In this document: piece after piece, positions 10,691 through 21,800 of the stretch | Position numbering within the stretch: the first letter of the stretch is position 1 | How the letters are laid out: the number at the start of each line of letters is the position of its first letter | From: Paracoccidioides lutzii Pb01 | Lineage: Eukaryota; Ascomycota; Eurotiomycetes; Onygenales; Ajellomycetaceae | Length of the DNA: 64,000 bases | Direction: 5' to 3' | NCBI RefSeq assembly: GCF_000150705.2 | Contig: NW_015440950.1 | Span: forward strand, 1,242,372-1,306,371 | The notes under the pieces: generated by a model | What the model was told of the DNA's origin: nothing | Seen by the model: the letters and a program-made list of their open reading frames with translations, nothing else | The model's database searches: none | Position numbers and translations under genes: made by a program

Positions 10691-12442
10691 CTAACCCCAC
10701 CAAAAGCTCACACTGATCCCGGCCTGAAGACCGCGAACGTAGTGCCACCAGCCAATTGGTATATACAAACACTCTCCTTCTTTCAAAACCGTTTCCACAT
10801 ACTCCGCATCCAAGAAACCAGGCCACATCAACTCCCAGGTCTCCAACTCGGCAGGAGAAAGCTCAATAGCGGCCAGGTCAACTTGCGATGTATTGGACAT
10901 ATCTATTTGTTGACCTTGCGTCTCTGCCTCCTTGGTTATTCCTTTGTCTTCGCCATGTGGTGGCTTTGTTTCTGGGGAAGGATTAACAACCTCCATGCCC
11001 CTAGGATAAATTTGCGACGCGGGAGTATGAGGTGAGTAAAGCCGGATATATTTCTGACCAACGACTTGCACTAGGATGTTATGGTATGGATCATGGTGTA
11101 AGGGTGATATCGTCCACGAAGGGCCTATCCATGTGTTGATGATCGGTTCAGATTTCACGTCGTCCGCTTCGATTTCATCATCCTCGTTACCAGAGGTAGA
11201 TTCTGCATGATCCTGATCTTGTTCTTGATATTCATTATCCGATTTTCTTCTGTGACCATTTATCGACTTATCCTTCTTCCCTTCGGCCTGTCTCTCGAGT
11301 AATCTTTTCTCGTATACAGGCGTTCCCTGCTCCGGCTCTGGCGGATCCGTGTAGCAGTAGTCCGGTATACAAATATCTTTCCTCAGCGCGGGTATTTGCG
11401 CCAGTAAATTGTGCTGCGCCATGTAGCCCGTCTGGTCTTCCCCTCCGCCTGAATCTCCACAATCCGTTGGATAATGCCTATCACAGTCTTTTGCCTTCCC
11501 GTCCGTGTTATCACCGCCTCTCCCCATCCTCCATATATAATCCTTCACAAACTCTCCAAACGGCATGATTCTCTGTCCCCACCCTTCATCCGTATATGAC
11601 CGGCCCACTTCAACGGGAACCAACCTCCGCCCGTCGTATGTCCGTTGTGCCCAGTAATCTGCAGAAGACCAGGGTCGCGTGGAGAGTGCCGGCCAGTGGT
11701 TCACTGCATTCGTTATCACTAATGGCGTGCGAATGGTGTTCATGTGTTCTGTAAATTTTTCAAGAGATGGCGCTGGGACACGGGGGACAGGATGCTCGAG
11801 ATGTGGAGCTGGAGATCTGTCAGCGGGGAAAAGAGAGGGGGTCGTTAATTTTCTGCGTTTTCCCGGTGGGTGTCTTTGTGGTTGCTCGACATCAAAATGT
11901 GCACTGAATAATTTGGGGTCATTTATCAGTGATCTCGCAGTGGGAGGACTGGTCAAATATTGTAAGCACGATATTAGGCATTCAATAAGCGACTCTCTGC
12001 GCGGAGCACCAGTCATGATCAGTGCTTTGTCAAGAATATGGATGGTAGGTGATAGCCATGGGGCATCTGGGCTGATCCTCCTAAGCTCATTGTCATCATG
12101 TTCATGTTCATGTTTGTTGTGGGGAGCCTCGTTATCATTTTTCTGCTGATCTGGTGATGCTGATTGTTTGTGCTCGTCGATCTCATCGTCGTATAGATGT
12201 TTTTTTATTTCATAGCATACTTTGACAATGCTGGCATCCGTATACAATCGTCTCCAGCAAACCTTCACGTCTTTGAAGGGAAATACGCGTAGCTTTTGAT
12301 CCGCAAGGGACAGAGTACCATTTGTTTCCCGGAGAAGGGAAGCAATGAGCTTTTCGGTGTCGCCACCAAAACACTCGCAGATTGGGTCATCTAGGGATGG
12401 AGATGAGATGATGCATAGCGCTGAACGGATCAGATGTTGCAT
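10691..12442 (-). CDS. JmjC-domain protein, JMJD5/KDM8-like
   Basis: Intronless, 583 residues. The C-terminal half is a cupin/JmjC fold of the Fe(II)- and 2-oxoglutarate-dependent dioxygenase type. The metal triad is visible as H449-x-D451 in LHHDPYHN and H567 in GWWHYVRG close to the C-terminus. The stretch LVQVVGQKYIRLYSP matches the strand after the HxD motif in this group. The block PSLEKFTEHM..PLVITNAVNHWPAL before the core matches the cupin_8/JMJD5 entry segment. A highly charged, low-complexity insert at about 130-150 residues before the C-terminus (ESTSGNEDDEIEADD) splits the core; such linkers are common in fungi. Members act as protein hydroxylases or are proposed histone demethylases; the substrate here is unknown. 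It is followed, 358 bp upstream on the same strand, by the MTG2-like gene. Confidence 0.85.
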   Translation of the reverse strand: MQHLIRSALCIISSPSLDDPICECFGGDTEKLIASLLRETNGTLSLADQKLRVFPFKDVKVCWRRLYTDASIVKVCYEIKKHLYDDEIDEHKQSASPDQQKNDNEAPHNKHEHEHDDNELRRISPDAPWLSPTIHILDKALIMTGAPRRESLIECLISCLQYLTSPPTARSLINDPKLFSAHFDVEQPQRHPPGKRRKLTTPSLFPADRSPAPHLEHPVPRVPAPSLEKFTEHMNTIRTPLVITNAVNHWPALSTRPWSSADYWAQRTYDGRRLVPVEVGRSYTDEGWGQRIMPFGEFVKDYIWRMGRGGDNTDGKAKDCDRHYPTDCGDSGGGEDQTGYMAQHNLLAQIPALRKDICIPDYCYTDPPEPEQGTPVYEKRLLERQAEGKKDKSINGHRRKSDNEYQEQDQDHAESTSGNEDDEIEADDVKSEPIINTWIGPSWTISPLHHDPYHNILVQVVGQKYIRLYSPHTPASQIYPRGMEVVNPSPETKPPHGEDKGITKEAETQGQQIDMSNTSQVDLAAIELSPAELETWELMWPGFLDAEYVETVLKEGECLYIPIGWWHYVRGLQAGISVSFWWG

Positions 12443-12800
12443 TGATTGTGTTGCTGATCGAGGTGGCTGAGGAAGAGGAGGAGGAGTGGCAGCTACTAAT
12501 TGATGTGTCCGAAGTTGAAGTTGGATTCACGATGATGTCCATGTGTCCAAACAAAATATATAATTTTCTACTCAATGGAAGTTAATTATTCCCCACGTAC
12601 TCCAATACAGGAATCTGAACCCTTAACAAATATGTAGTAAAATATAAATTAGCTGTTCCAATACCAATATCTTGAAGAAATACAAAGGTTAAAAGAAGAA
12701 GTCTATGCAGTATTATTGGGTGAAGTTAACAATAAATCTATGAAAACCCCTGAAACGCAAAAGTTCGGATCAGGGCTCCAAACACCGTAGATAAATTACA
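12443..12800. other. Spacer between the MTG2-like and JmjC genes
   Basis: A 358-bp intergenic stretch holding the promoter of the JmjC gene and the 3' UTR of the MTG2-like gene, both on the minus strand. A trinucleotide-like run (GGAGGAGGAG, about 12475-12487) lies just upstream of the JmjC start. No gene is seen. Confidence 0.4.
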
Positions 12801-14522
12801 TTAATAACCATCTAACAGTCGTACAATCTTCTCAGGAATGGAATTGACCCCTTGTGCGTTGATGGCGCTGACAGGAATGGAGAAAAGCTTGCCACTCCAT
12901 GCATTCTGCTTACCGCAAGGATGCTCGTGGGTGCCCTTTTCTACTGCTTCCAGATACGAACGGAGAGCGGTGAAGTTCTCTTGAGTGCATGGAAGGTCTG
13001 CTTTCGTCCCGATAACGAGCCATGGTTTGGTGTATATTGGGGGAAGACTCTTGGCTGAGACGTCCCTTCTCGACGGGACCAAGGTGGGTGGGGCAACCTG
13101 TGGCAAGCCAAAACAATCTTCAGACTGATCTGATGAGTTATGATCCAGCGGGGTCCATGAGATGAGCCGATGCTGTGTTTTTAGATTTAATTCGCGGTCT
13201 TGAAGACGGCTGTACTCGTTCAGCTCTCGCCAAAGCCCTTTAAGGGCCTGAACGGCGTCTCCTGCACTGAGATCGATGACGAATGCAAGAATTCCTGCTC
13301 GCTCGACGTGACGAAGAAATCCAAGTCCGAGGCCCTTATCGAGATGGGCTCCTTCTATCAATCCTGGGATATCTGCGATGATGAAATTCGTACGACGTGG
13401 GCACCCTGGCTTTGGCTCGATAAGAGGGCGCACAGAGTGATTATCGATGACAACAGTTCCAATCTTTGGAGAGAGAGTAGTGAATGCCCAGTTCCCAATT
13501 CGTGTCCGGCTATTGGTAATTGAACGTAGCAAAGTACTCTTTCCCGCATTCGGTAATCCGACGAGGCCCACATCAGCTAGTAATTTAAGCTCGAACTCAA
13601 GCTCCAGTTTAATACCCTTTTCGCCCCTGGTTGCAAACCTGGGCTTCGGATTTGTGTTGCTTACAAAATTCGGGTTCCCTAGCCCGCCAACACCCCCCGC
13701 AGCAAGCAAAATAGGATCTTGCATATGCTCGGATAGATCAAGATAAATTGGTGCCCTGGGCTGCGACGCAGCAAGGGCGGAGCGGCGTGCTGGTGGTAGG
13801 ATCGGAAATTGTTCAGTGAAGAAATCGGACGGTTGGGAGCCGGGATAAAATACCCATCGTTCCCGTCGTTCAGACGCTGCGCGCAGTCCTTCTTCCTTTC
13901 CCTTCTCCCGGATCAACTGTGCTACAAATCGCTCTTCCTCGGCTGAAGGATCGTACCGTCCAACTTCGCGAATAACTGTCCCGACAGGTACTTGTAACAG
14001 CACATCTTTTCCCCGCTGTCCTCCTTGTGACTTCCCTTGGCCACTCCTACCATGTCCGGCTTTGATTACCCCACGTCTAGCTAGCTTGTGGAGACTAGTT
14101 TGGCCTTCAATTGCTTGTATATAAATATTTCCTCCGCTCCCACCATCCCCTCCGTTCGCTGGCCCATCGTCAATGTACTTTTCTCGAAGGAATGAAACGC
14201 ATCCATTGCCCCCTGAGCCCGCATACAGAGTTAATGTGCAGCGGTCTTGGAAAACTGAACGGGAATAATCGGACGGAGAAGGATTTAGGTGATTGGTGTT
14301 TAGAGATTCCTCCCCGAAAAATTTTGTTTCACGAGATCCCGTCTCGCTGGTCGTATGCAACGTGCTGGTAAGTCGTCTGGGGACGGCAGAAGAGTGCCGC
14401 AGAAACTTGGTGGCTCTGGAAACTGTTGTCAGGCTAGACGCGGGTACAGACTTTGACGACGCGTGATAGAGAAATGGTATCAGGGTCTGTCTTAAATGCG
14501 ACACGCCGCTCCCCCAGTTCAT
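12801..14522 (-). CDS. MTG2: Mitochondrial Obg-family GTPase
   Basis: Intronless, 573 residues. The N-terminal ~60 residues are rich in Ser, Arg and Thr with almost no acids, as expected for a mitochondrial presequence. The Obg glycine-rich fold begins near residue 90 (AGSGGNGCVSFLREKY, then GGDGGSGGN) and contains a lineage-specific insert with many Arg and Glu. The G domain follows: G1 GLPNAGKST at about 321-329, G3 DIPGLIEGAH, G4 as TKAD in place of NKxD, and G5 SAIN. Obg/Mtg2 proteins assist assembly of the large mitoribosomal subunit. A long insert between G3 and G4 enlarges the domain. Symbol assigned by family and presequence; orthology was not tested. Confidence 0.9.
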   Translation of the reverse strand: MNWGSGVSHLRQTLIPFLYHASSKSVPASSLTTVSRATKFLRHSSAVPRRLTSTLHTTSETGSRETKFFGEESLNTNHLNPSPSDYSRSVFQDRCTLTLYAGSGGNGCVSFLREKYIDDGPANGGDGGSGGNIYIQAIEGQTSLHKLARRGVIKAGHGRSGQGKSQGGQRGKDVLLQVPVGTVIREVGRYDPSAEEERFVAQLIREKGKEEGLRAASERRERWVFYPGSQPSDFFTEQFPILPPARRSALAASQPRAPIYLDLSEHMQDPILLAAGGVGGLGNPNFVSNTNPKPRFATRGEKGIKLELEFELKLLADVGLVGLPNAGKSTLLRSITNSRTRIGNWAFTTLSPKIGTVVIDNHSVRPLIEPKPGCPRRTNFIIADIPGLIEGAHLDKGLGLGFLRHVERAGILAFVIDLSAGDAVQALKGLWRELNEYSRLQDRELNLKTQHRLISWTPLDHNSSDQSEDCFGLPQVAPPTLVPSRRDVSAKSLPPIYTKPWLVIGTKADLPCTQENFTALRSYLEAVEKGTHEHPCGKQNAWSGKLFSIPVSAINAQGVNSIPEKIVRLLDGY

Positions 14523-17006
14523 TTTCCTTTATAAACTCGTCTTGAGTACGAGCGACCCAGAGTTAGATTAGAATTGATACCCCAGCCCTGGACGCGCAAT
14601 GATGGGTGGTGCGATTCATTGGAGTCGATTTCATAGCTTGAGCACTCGTAATTAGCCTCATAACCGCCTAAACGAACTGTGAGATGATCTTCAATACAGT
14701 TTCATCTTCGCTATCCGATAGAGAAGACGTTAAAGATTTCCAGAGCTGAAGGTTCTTGTCCACGTGACTTGGCTTGGAATCTTGGAAGGCTTCTAGAATG
14801 TTGACATAACAACAGGAACTTGGCGAACGAACATCTCTATAAGAAACCTGTCCGACTGGTGAGACAAATTTTCATGTTGTTGTCAGTTTTAAAATTTTTA
14901 TTGTTTTCATCTTAAATACAAATACAGACGATGTATTATTCTGCATTGGGTGCAAGCTGAAACTTTTCTCCTATGTGTCAATGGACACTGCTACATAGTT
15001 TTTGCTGCTCTGGCAACAGGCTTCAATTGAATTCGGAATACAATAAATTGACGGCCTAAGGGGGTCTAGTTCCTCGTACGCTGTAGCCTCAATATTGTAT
15101 GTTTGGATGATCGGCAAGATGTTCGAAGTCGCGCTGGATACTGTACCGGACCTGGCCCAGGATGAAGGGACGGAAGAAATGAGAGTGACGTTGACATATT
15201 GGGCTATGACCGATTGTTTGCGCGGGAAATGAAAGGATATAAGGTGTTCCATCGCCGTTGGGAACATGTTAATGGAATGCAATTAGTGTAGAAGTTATTC
15301 GCCTTTGGGTTTAGTTTCATTTTCAATTATCATTGTTATCTTCCATCAGATCTGATCATCCCCATGCTGCACTCCACAGTGAAGGCTGCTGTTCTAATAG
15401 TGGTTTCAGTGTTCCCAGAACAAGGAAAGATGCCAATCTATCGTCAGCCAGTCAGGTCTTGTCACGGACCATCTGCAGGCTTCTGCAAGATGCTATCCGG
15501 GGCGTTGGAGGAAGGTGTTGTGAGCCGGGCCAATCATATCTAGAGGCGTAATCGCGTCTAAGCCACTGACTCCAATTTGTGGGACGCTGAATCGGATCAG
15601 GATCACAAAGACTTCGGAGGCCTGAAAAATATTTATGGCGGGACTCTCACACAAGCGGAATACTGCTGGGGGGTTCTGCCTGGATGTATGAGCGAACCCC
15701 CAAAGGAGGATGACAGTTAAAAGACAGATGTATAACGATCAGAATAATGAGCAGATCCTTCTTGTAGGCTCAATGGCGTGTGCGCAGCCAATTCTGCAAA
15801 CGAACTTTTCAGCACAGACCTCAGGGAGAACCGGGGCGTGCGACTCAGTTTGCCTTTTACCAGTTAAGATTCTTCAGAAAATCTGCAGAAGCTAAACCAG
15901 AGCATCCAGCCATACGCAGCCAACTCATTTCCAGGCTTTGGTAATTCATCAGGATTGAATCATCCCGAGCCATGTGGGCATCAGCTTAACGGAGGAAGTG
16001 TGGAGTATTCACTTGACACTTCAAATGTAGTTGTATCAAACCCCTTCAAAGCCTGTTGTGAGCAAAGTTTTGTTGTTCGACGCCCATAACCTTAATGATA
16101 ACTTTGGAACATGCATGAGATCCCAGACATATATAGACCCCGCACAGTCAATTCTTCAATAACCTTGAATGGGCAACTTGCGCCATTTTTCCATGAGCAA
16201 CTGGCACACGCCAGGTGGACTAATTTATCCCCACTCTTCTGTTGCTCTTTCGGATACACCACAGTTTCTAGTGTTTGCTCAAATATTCCTCTGAGTTTTA
16301 GGAACATCCCTCCGCTCAATCCCTCTGTTTAGCATCCTGAAACCTACAAAACCGGAAAGATTGACCCCACGGCAGTTGTTTTCTTAATCCTAAGAATAGG
16401 ATGCCAACTCCAGGGAGGGGGGATTTCACATGCTGTGGCAATAAACATATATTATTGGAGAGATATCGCAATAATAATACACGGAGCAGCGGTTTGCAGG
16501 AGTTCATACACACAGGTGGAGGTGCAGAGTAGACTAATCTACTAGGGATAATCAATTGCCTCACGTCACTGACTCAACAGTTTCATAAGCTCCCTCCCTC
16601 TAATTAATAGCAATGCTATTTATGCCTGAGACGGCATAAAAGTTCAGCTATGCATGGAAACAATAATATTCATTTTTGGGGCCCAGACGGAACATCGGGA
16701 GGTGGATTCAATGTGCGGAATTTCAGCGGGTGGAGTTGTGATGATTGGCGGAAGGAAACGATGGCGAATGAAGATGCCACTCTGCAAGATTAGTTCACAT
16801 TGGGTGGCAGAGTCCCGGTCAATGACAAATGAGCGCGGTGGTGAAGGACGGTTAAACTCCCAGGAAATCATCAAGGTCACGGCCATTGTATGCCGTTGCC
16901 TTGCCGAAACAAAGCTTTGGATGCCCGGTTAACTTAGCTGACAGGATAGAACAACAGATTAAACCTCGTACGCTGAACCGAGCTGACATAACAGCAACGT
17001 TAGTTA
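14523..17006. other. Gene-poor spacer left of the pogo element
   Basis: I see no conserved gene. Short frames exist, the longest being 103 residues at 14971-15282 on the minus strand, but none shows a family motif, a convincing intron model or a signal peptide. The part next to 14522 is the MTG2-like promoter. Composition is ordinary and retains CpG, unlike the transposon interior that follows. Confidence 0.35.
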
Positions 17007-17052
17007 ACGTAATCGATAAGCAAGTCGGCCACATAAGCGAGTCGGCCACTTT
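17007..17052 (+). repeat. Left TIR of the pogo element
   Basis: Begins ACGTAATCGAT and then carries two direct copies of a 15-nt motif, AAGC(A/G)AGTCGGCCAC, at 17018 and 17035. It matches the right TIR in inverted orientation with two A/G differences. The doubled motif probably serves as the transposase binding site. Confidence 0.9.
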
Positions 17053-17327
17053 CCTCCCCACTGCACAACAAGAATGCCTTCAAAGTCTCAACTATAAAGA
17101 AAAACTAGCAAATTACATTATAAATTATTTCCTATATGCTTAGAGCATGTATGAGCAGTATGCCCAATAATCCCACATACACTACACTGTGGTGCTGCAC
17201 ATTTTTGTGGTCATGACTCAGCAGCCTCAACTACCCCCTGCTCCCATTCATTGACTCTTCATACATGATTCAAGTCTTCTTCAATCCTCAAAGCACCCTC
17301 TTGAGCTACATACATATGGCCTCTTTC

Positions 17328-18776
17328 TCATTTCTTCTTTTGTTTGGCATTTGCAGCCCTTAACTCCCTGTTTTCAGCTGCTAGAATAGCAGCACTGTGC
17401 ATTGTCATTTGACACCCCTTGACCAGCTGACTTAGGGCATGATTGATTGGACTGGGTGGGCTCTGCATACAGTGCTTGATATATTCTTTAACTTTCTCAG
17501 CCTGCTGCTCCAATTAATGTATATTATGTGGTGTGGCCATGGCCCAGGAGGCCTGGGAGCTGTGAGAGGTCCCTGGGGGGGTGAGGGTATGCATCATGGT
17601 ATTAAGCCGCGAGAGAACCTGCTCAGGATTGTATGGAACCAGCTCAGCAGCCCTAAAGCTGCTCTTGATGTTGCTCTCAGTCAGGGCCTGCATCTGAGCT
17701 GCAGGATAGAGACTCAAAAACTCCTCCTTGTCAATATGATTGATCCCAAGCCACATCTGGTTTTCCACCTGCTGTCTGTATGCAGTTTTCAGAGGTGAGA
17801 AGCAGCCAACATCCAATGGCTGAAGAAGATGAGAGGAATGTGGTGGCATGTAGAGGGCAATTATCTGATTCTCAGTGCAAAATTGATCAAATCCAGCTAA
17901 GGCATGGCTTCAGTGTCAGTCTAGAATCAACAGTCGATATCTGTCCTTTGTACAGGGTAGGGTCTCCTTGTTGAACATCTCTTTCAGCCAGTATAAGCCC
18001 AGCTGGTCAGTGGTCCAGCCATTCTCACTGACTCCAATCACCCAGTCATGTGGTAGTCCTTCTGTCTCATACCAGCAGGATTGATGCATCTTTCCTTTGA
18101 GGATAATCATCATATGCAAGGCTCAGCCAGTTGCATTGACTCCAGCAATAACAGTCACCCATTCCTGATCTCCAGGCTGTACAAGCTTGGGATTCTCAGC
18201 TCTTTCAGATTCAGTCATCACCCTGGCAGTCCCAATTACACCCATCTGAAACCCAGTCTCATCAAAGTTGTAGATATCATCTTCCAGGATCCCATACTTC
18301 ACAATAGTGTTTCATATGAGCCTAAACCACCCATGGATAACCTCAGGATCCTCACATAAGGCCCACTGATGATCATACTTGCATGAGAACTTGAATTTCA
18401 GCTCATCATGGTGCTTGACAAAGTTTCATACCCAGCATTCACCTACTGTGAGTGAGGAGTTGAATCCTTGGCTGGCAAGAAGAAGGTTGGCCATTTCTTG
18501 TACAGCTGCAACCTGGGGAGGCTGACCTCATTCATTCATGGTCAGAATCCATTGAACAAGAGATTCTTCCTCTGTAAGACTAAGTTTCTGGTTCTTTGGG
18601 AGAGTGTTAACGCGTGCTGTATGACCATGTACCCAATCACCTAGAATGAAACATGGAACATCATACAGCTTTGCTGCAGCTTGTACACTTGAAATTTGAC
18701 CATTTTTAAATGCTTGAATGACTAAAAGAAGCCTTCCTTCCTGAGTAGAGGCTTTATTTCTTTGTGTGGTTGACAT
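17328..18776 (-). pseudogene. Broken pogo-type DDE transposase
   Basis: Fragments in order on the minus strand: an N-terminal Psq/CENP-B-type helix-turn-helix at 18776-18528 (MSTTQRNKASTQEGRL, ending LSLTEEESLVQWI), the first catalytic motif ETGFQMGVIG near 18250, the core with ENGWTTD and LLILD at 18119-17916, the third motif region PPHSSHLLQPLDVGCFSPLK at 17849 onward, and a C-terminal coiled tail with LAAENRELRAANAK at 17513-17328. Stops and frameshifts separate the pieces. One is a TGA where relatives have Trp, just before ALHMMIILKGK. The gene is dead. Confidence 0.88.
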
Positions 18777-18812
18777 TTTTGATGATGAAGATGTTGTTCT
18801 GGGATGAGATGA

Positions 18813-18858
18813 AAAGTGGCCGACTTGCTTATGTGGCCGACTCGCTTATCGATTACGT
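18813..18858 (-). repeat. Right TIR of the pogo element
   Basis: Inverted copy of the left TIR, ending CGATTACGT next to the TA duplication. Read inward it also carries two copies of AAGC(A/G)AGTCGGCCAC, but with the A and G variants in the opposite order from the left end. Confidence 0.9.
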
Positions 18859-18860
18859 TA

Positions 18861-21800
18861 CAGACTACGGATCGGGCTAATAATACCGTACCATTCTCAT
18901 GCAAAACACAAACAACTTCTTACGCCGTAGATACTCCCACTAGTTCCTGCACGGTACATCAATACATACATGACCAGGATCAAACCCTGACCGGAGATAA
19001 AAAAACCCCCCTACATGACCCACTAGCCGTGGCTGAGAGCAACGCTGGACCCGTCACCGCGGGACCCGACCCCGTACCCGAGAAAACTTAAAAGGTTCGA
19101 GGATAGTTACCAAACATCAAACGGAGTCGACGCCGTCTTATCACTTTCAAGACGAAAAAATATCAGTTCCTGACTGGTGCGACTAAAGCCTTAGCTAGTT
19201 ATTCTACGGTTTTTGAGATGATATTTCTGAGACCAATGAGCTTTGAGTCTTTCAAGCAGCTGAGGTTTCAATGTTTAAAAGAACATCACATGCGTTCTTT
19301 TGAGCGGCGCATTAGTTACGCTCTAACCTAAAATTCCTTTAGGTGTTGAATCGGAGATCTCCCAGGGATAACAGTAACTGAGCTGGCCGTGCAGTTCGAC
19401 GTATGATGGTTGGAAGATAGTGGATGAGAAAGGCCATCGAAGCCCGGAGCTGAATTGCGATCCCTTTTGTTTTAACGCACCAACTTGGAGGTTTATCTTT
19501 TTTCTCTTGTCAGTGCAAGAGAATCGACGGGGCCTTTCTTGGCGGCCCCATCGACCTATATTTTTACACTGAAGGCATGCTGGACGGCTGTCTTAAGTTG
19601 ATATGGGATTATTGTAGCAAACAATTACGCTTATTATATTTTTTCCCCCCCGACCCGCGACGGCGTACCTAGTTGGCGCCCTTCCATGATGATTTCACTG
19701 TAACGCACAAACTTGTGCCTTGAGAGTGGAAAATGTTGACCATTTTCTGCTCGGTAATGTATGCAGTTACCTTATCATTGTCATTATTTAGCAGTATGGT
19801 GAGAGGCTAGTTCTCGTAATTGTCCGAGCATGTGAATATCTTCCATGTTTTCTAGTTATCCTGGTGGAGAGTGGGCACTGATGATCTTATACTACACTTA
19901 AATGATTAAATCCCTAGCAGCTCACCGCCTCGAAGAGTTGTTGGTGCACCAGTCACAAGTTATATCCTGCGACGAAACAGCAAAGGTGGCGTTAAATAGA
20001 ATATTTGCTAGCCTAAGATATGATATTACATATCTTAATTGGTGATCAAAGCATTTGAATCCATTCCTCTTCGGCAACGCGCCCTAGCTGAAATCTGGGT
20101 ATTTACAAGTGAACTGTTCTGGGGTTTGGAGAAGGTCATCAGCAGCCTATCCCGGATCATCGCTGTTGTAATTGTGTAAGAGCTGCGGATAACGCCTCAG
20201 GCGCACAACGAGCGGACAGACAAGACCATCGGCATATCAGCGTAATTAATATCCCTGTCAATTTTGTGGTAACCCAGAACCGGGGCATGTAAAATCTGTT
20301 GCTTCTTCACCACTAAATATTACCCAGTGCCGGTGTGAATCAACCTTGCTCTCAAATCAACGCGTGTATCAAAGGCAAAACGGTCAGGCAACCTTTCTGG
20401 TTGGTTTCAGGGATCAACCGGGACAACACCCCCGAATCTATCTGGGATCCAAGATTCCATGGCAACGATCCCATTGGCTCATGATTGGCAAATTAAATTT
20501 CCTCGCTCGTGAATTCCATCTACCCATTTCGACTTGCCTGCCAGTCATAGAGTGCGGCATGATGATTTCACTCCTCGATCCCCACTCAAACAGATGAGGA
20601 CAGCCACTTGTGTGTTATTTGTTATTCTCGATGCCTAGTTATTCGCACCCAAGCCTCTAGCTGGTGGAAATTGTTCTGTACATGTAGCTGAGCGATTTAA
20701 CTAATTAACTAGTTAGTTATAATCGCGGTGCGAAATGATCAGAAAATCTTTTGCAGGGAGTGCCAAGCCGATAACTATATCGTCTGGAAATTTAGACGAG
20801 GGCCTCCAATGAATATATAGGCGCTTTGGTGTCCGCGGTGCATCAACCCCAACTCAGATTTCAGTCCCACGCTTGCGTTGTTGCAGCGGCAACGTTGCTT
20901 CTAGTTCTTCAACTTGATATGTGCGCCAGGGACTCAGGGTGACTTCACGCTTGCATCCCACATATGCAGGCCTAGAGAAATCGATTTACCCAAAATTGCA
21001 TATCTCGATCACAACCCAATTGCGAACAATCAATTGTTCGATTTTCTGCAATGCTTTGGAACAAACGCTTTAAAAAAAAAAAAAAAAAAAAAAAAAACCC
21101 TGAAGTTCCCCCCCACGACCGAATCTACATTTAGAAAGCCGGATTCTTATGTGGATTCAAATTTCACGGATTTTAAATACGCCAGCCATCCCGCATACAT
21201 ATCCAGAGATGTTGATCAGGACCATCCATGGAGACAGAATATATATCAATGGGATTTTTTGAGTATAAGCAAATACAAGTACAGCTCGTTACCTTATATA
21301 TTGCCCATCGATTTTAACTGGTACCAAAAACAATACCATCATTATTATTGCTGGCTTTGGGACTTATGTATGGATGCGGAGAGGAACGTGAAGAAACTGC
21401 TGACAGCTCAAGTGATCATATTCTGCGGCAGCTGTCATCTGAGGAAGATCATGTGCTCATTCACAAAGAATTGATTTCATGTATGTGTATGTCCAGTACT
21501 GGAACAATTTTGTGGATCCAGGACTATTTGAAACAGGCCCCCTGGTTCATCAGAATCACCGCCCAATTGTCGATTCACAACCCTTCCAGGTTTTAACTAG
21601 AGTAAAACAGGCCCTAACTAACTGGTCCGCCTCTCGAATCACTAAATTTTATTATCATGGTTTTAAGGCGAAAAGATTCCAAGGAACAGAACCTCAGCCC
21701 AATAGGATCAATTAGCTTCCAACCTGACAGTTTTCAGTGTGAACTGAGAACCGTGATGACGACATCCCCACTCCCTTTCTGGATGGGGAAGCGGATACTA

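Larger units (their letters stand above)
17007..18858 (-). mobile_element. Decayed pogo/Fot1-type Tc1-mariner transposon
   Basis: The element is 1852 bp, bounded by 46-bp terminal inverted repeats and flanked on both sides by TA (17005-17006 and 18859-18860), the target duplication of the Tc1/mariner superfamily. Its interior encodes a broken DDE transposase on the minus strand. The interior is strongly CpG-depleted: only about five CG dinucleotides are seen between 17053 and 18812, while each 46-bp TIR keeps five or so. This is what repeat-induced point mutation or methylation decay leaves behind. The element is not autonomous. Confidence 0.9.

Noticed and set aside
14971..15282. 103-codon minus-strand frame
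   Set aside because: No recognisable domain, no exon continuation and no promoter features; length is compatible with chance.
20914..21474. 186-codon open frame on the plus strand
   Set aside because: It is held open by a 26-nt A-run read as poly-Lys and shows no family motif, no start context and no conserved pattern.
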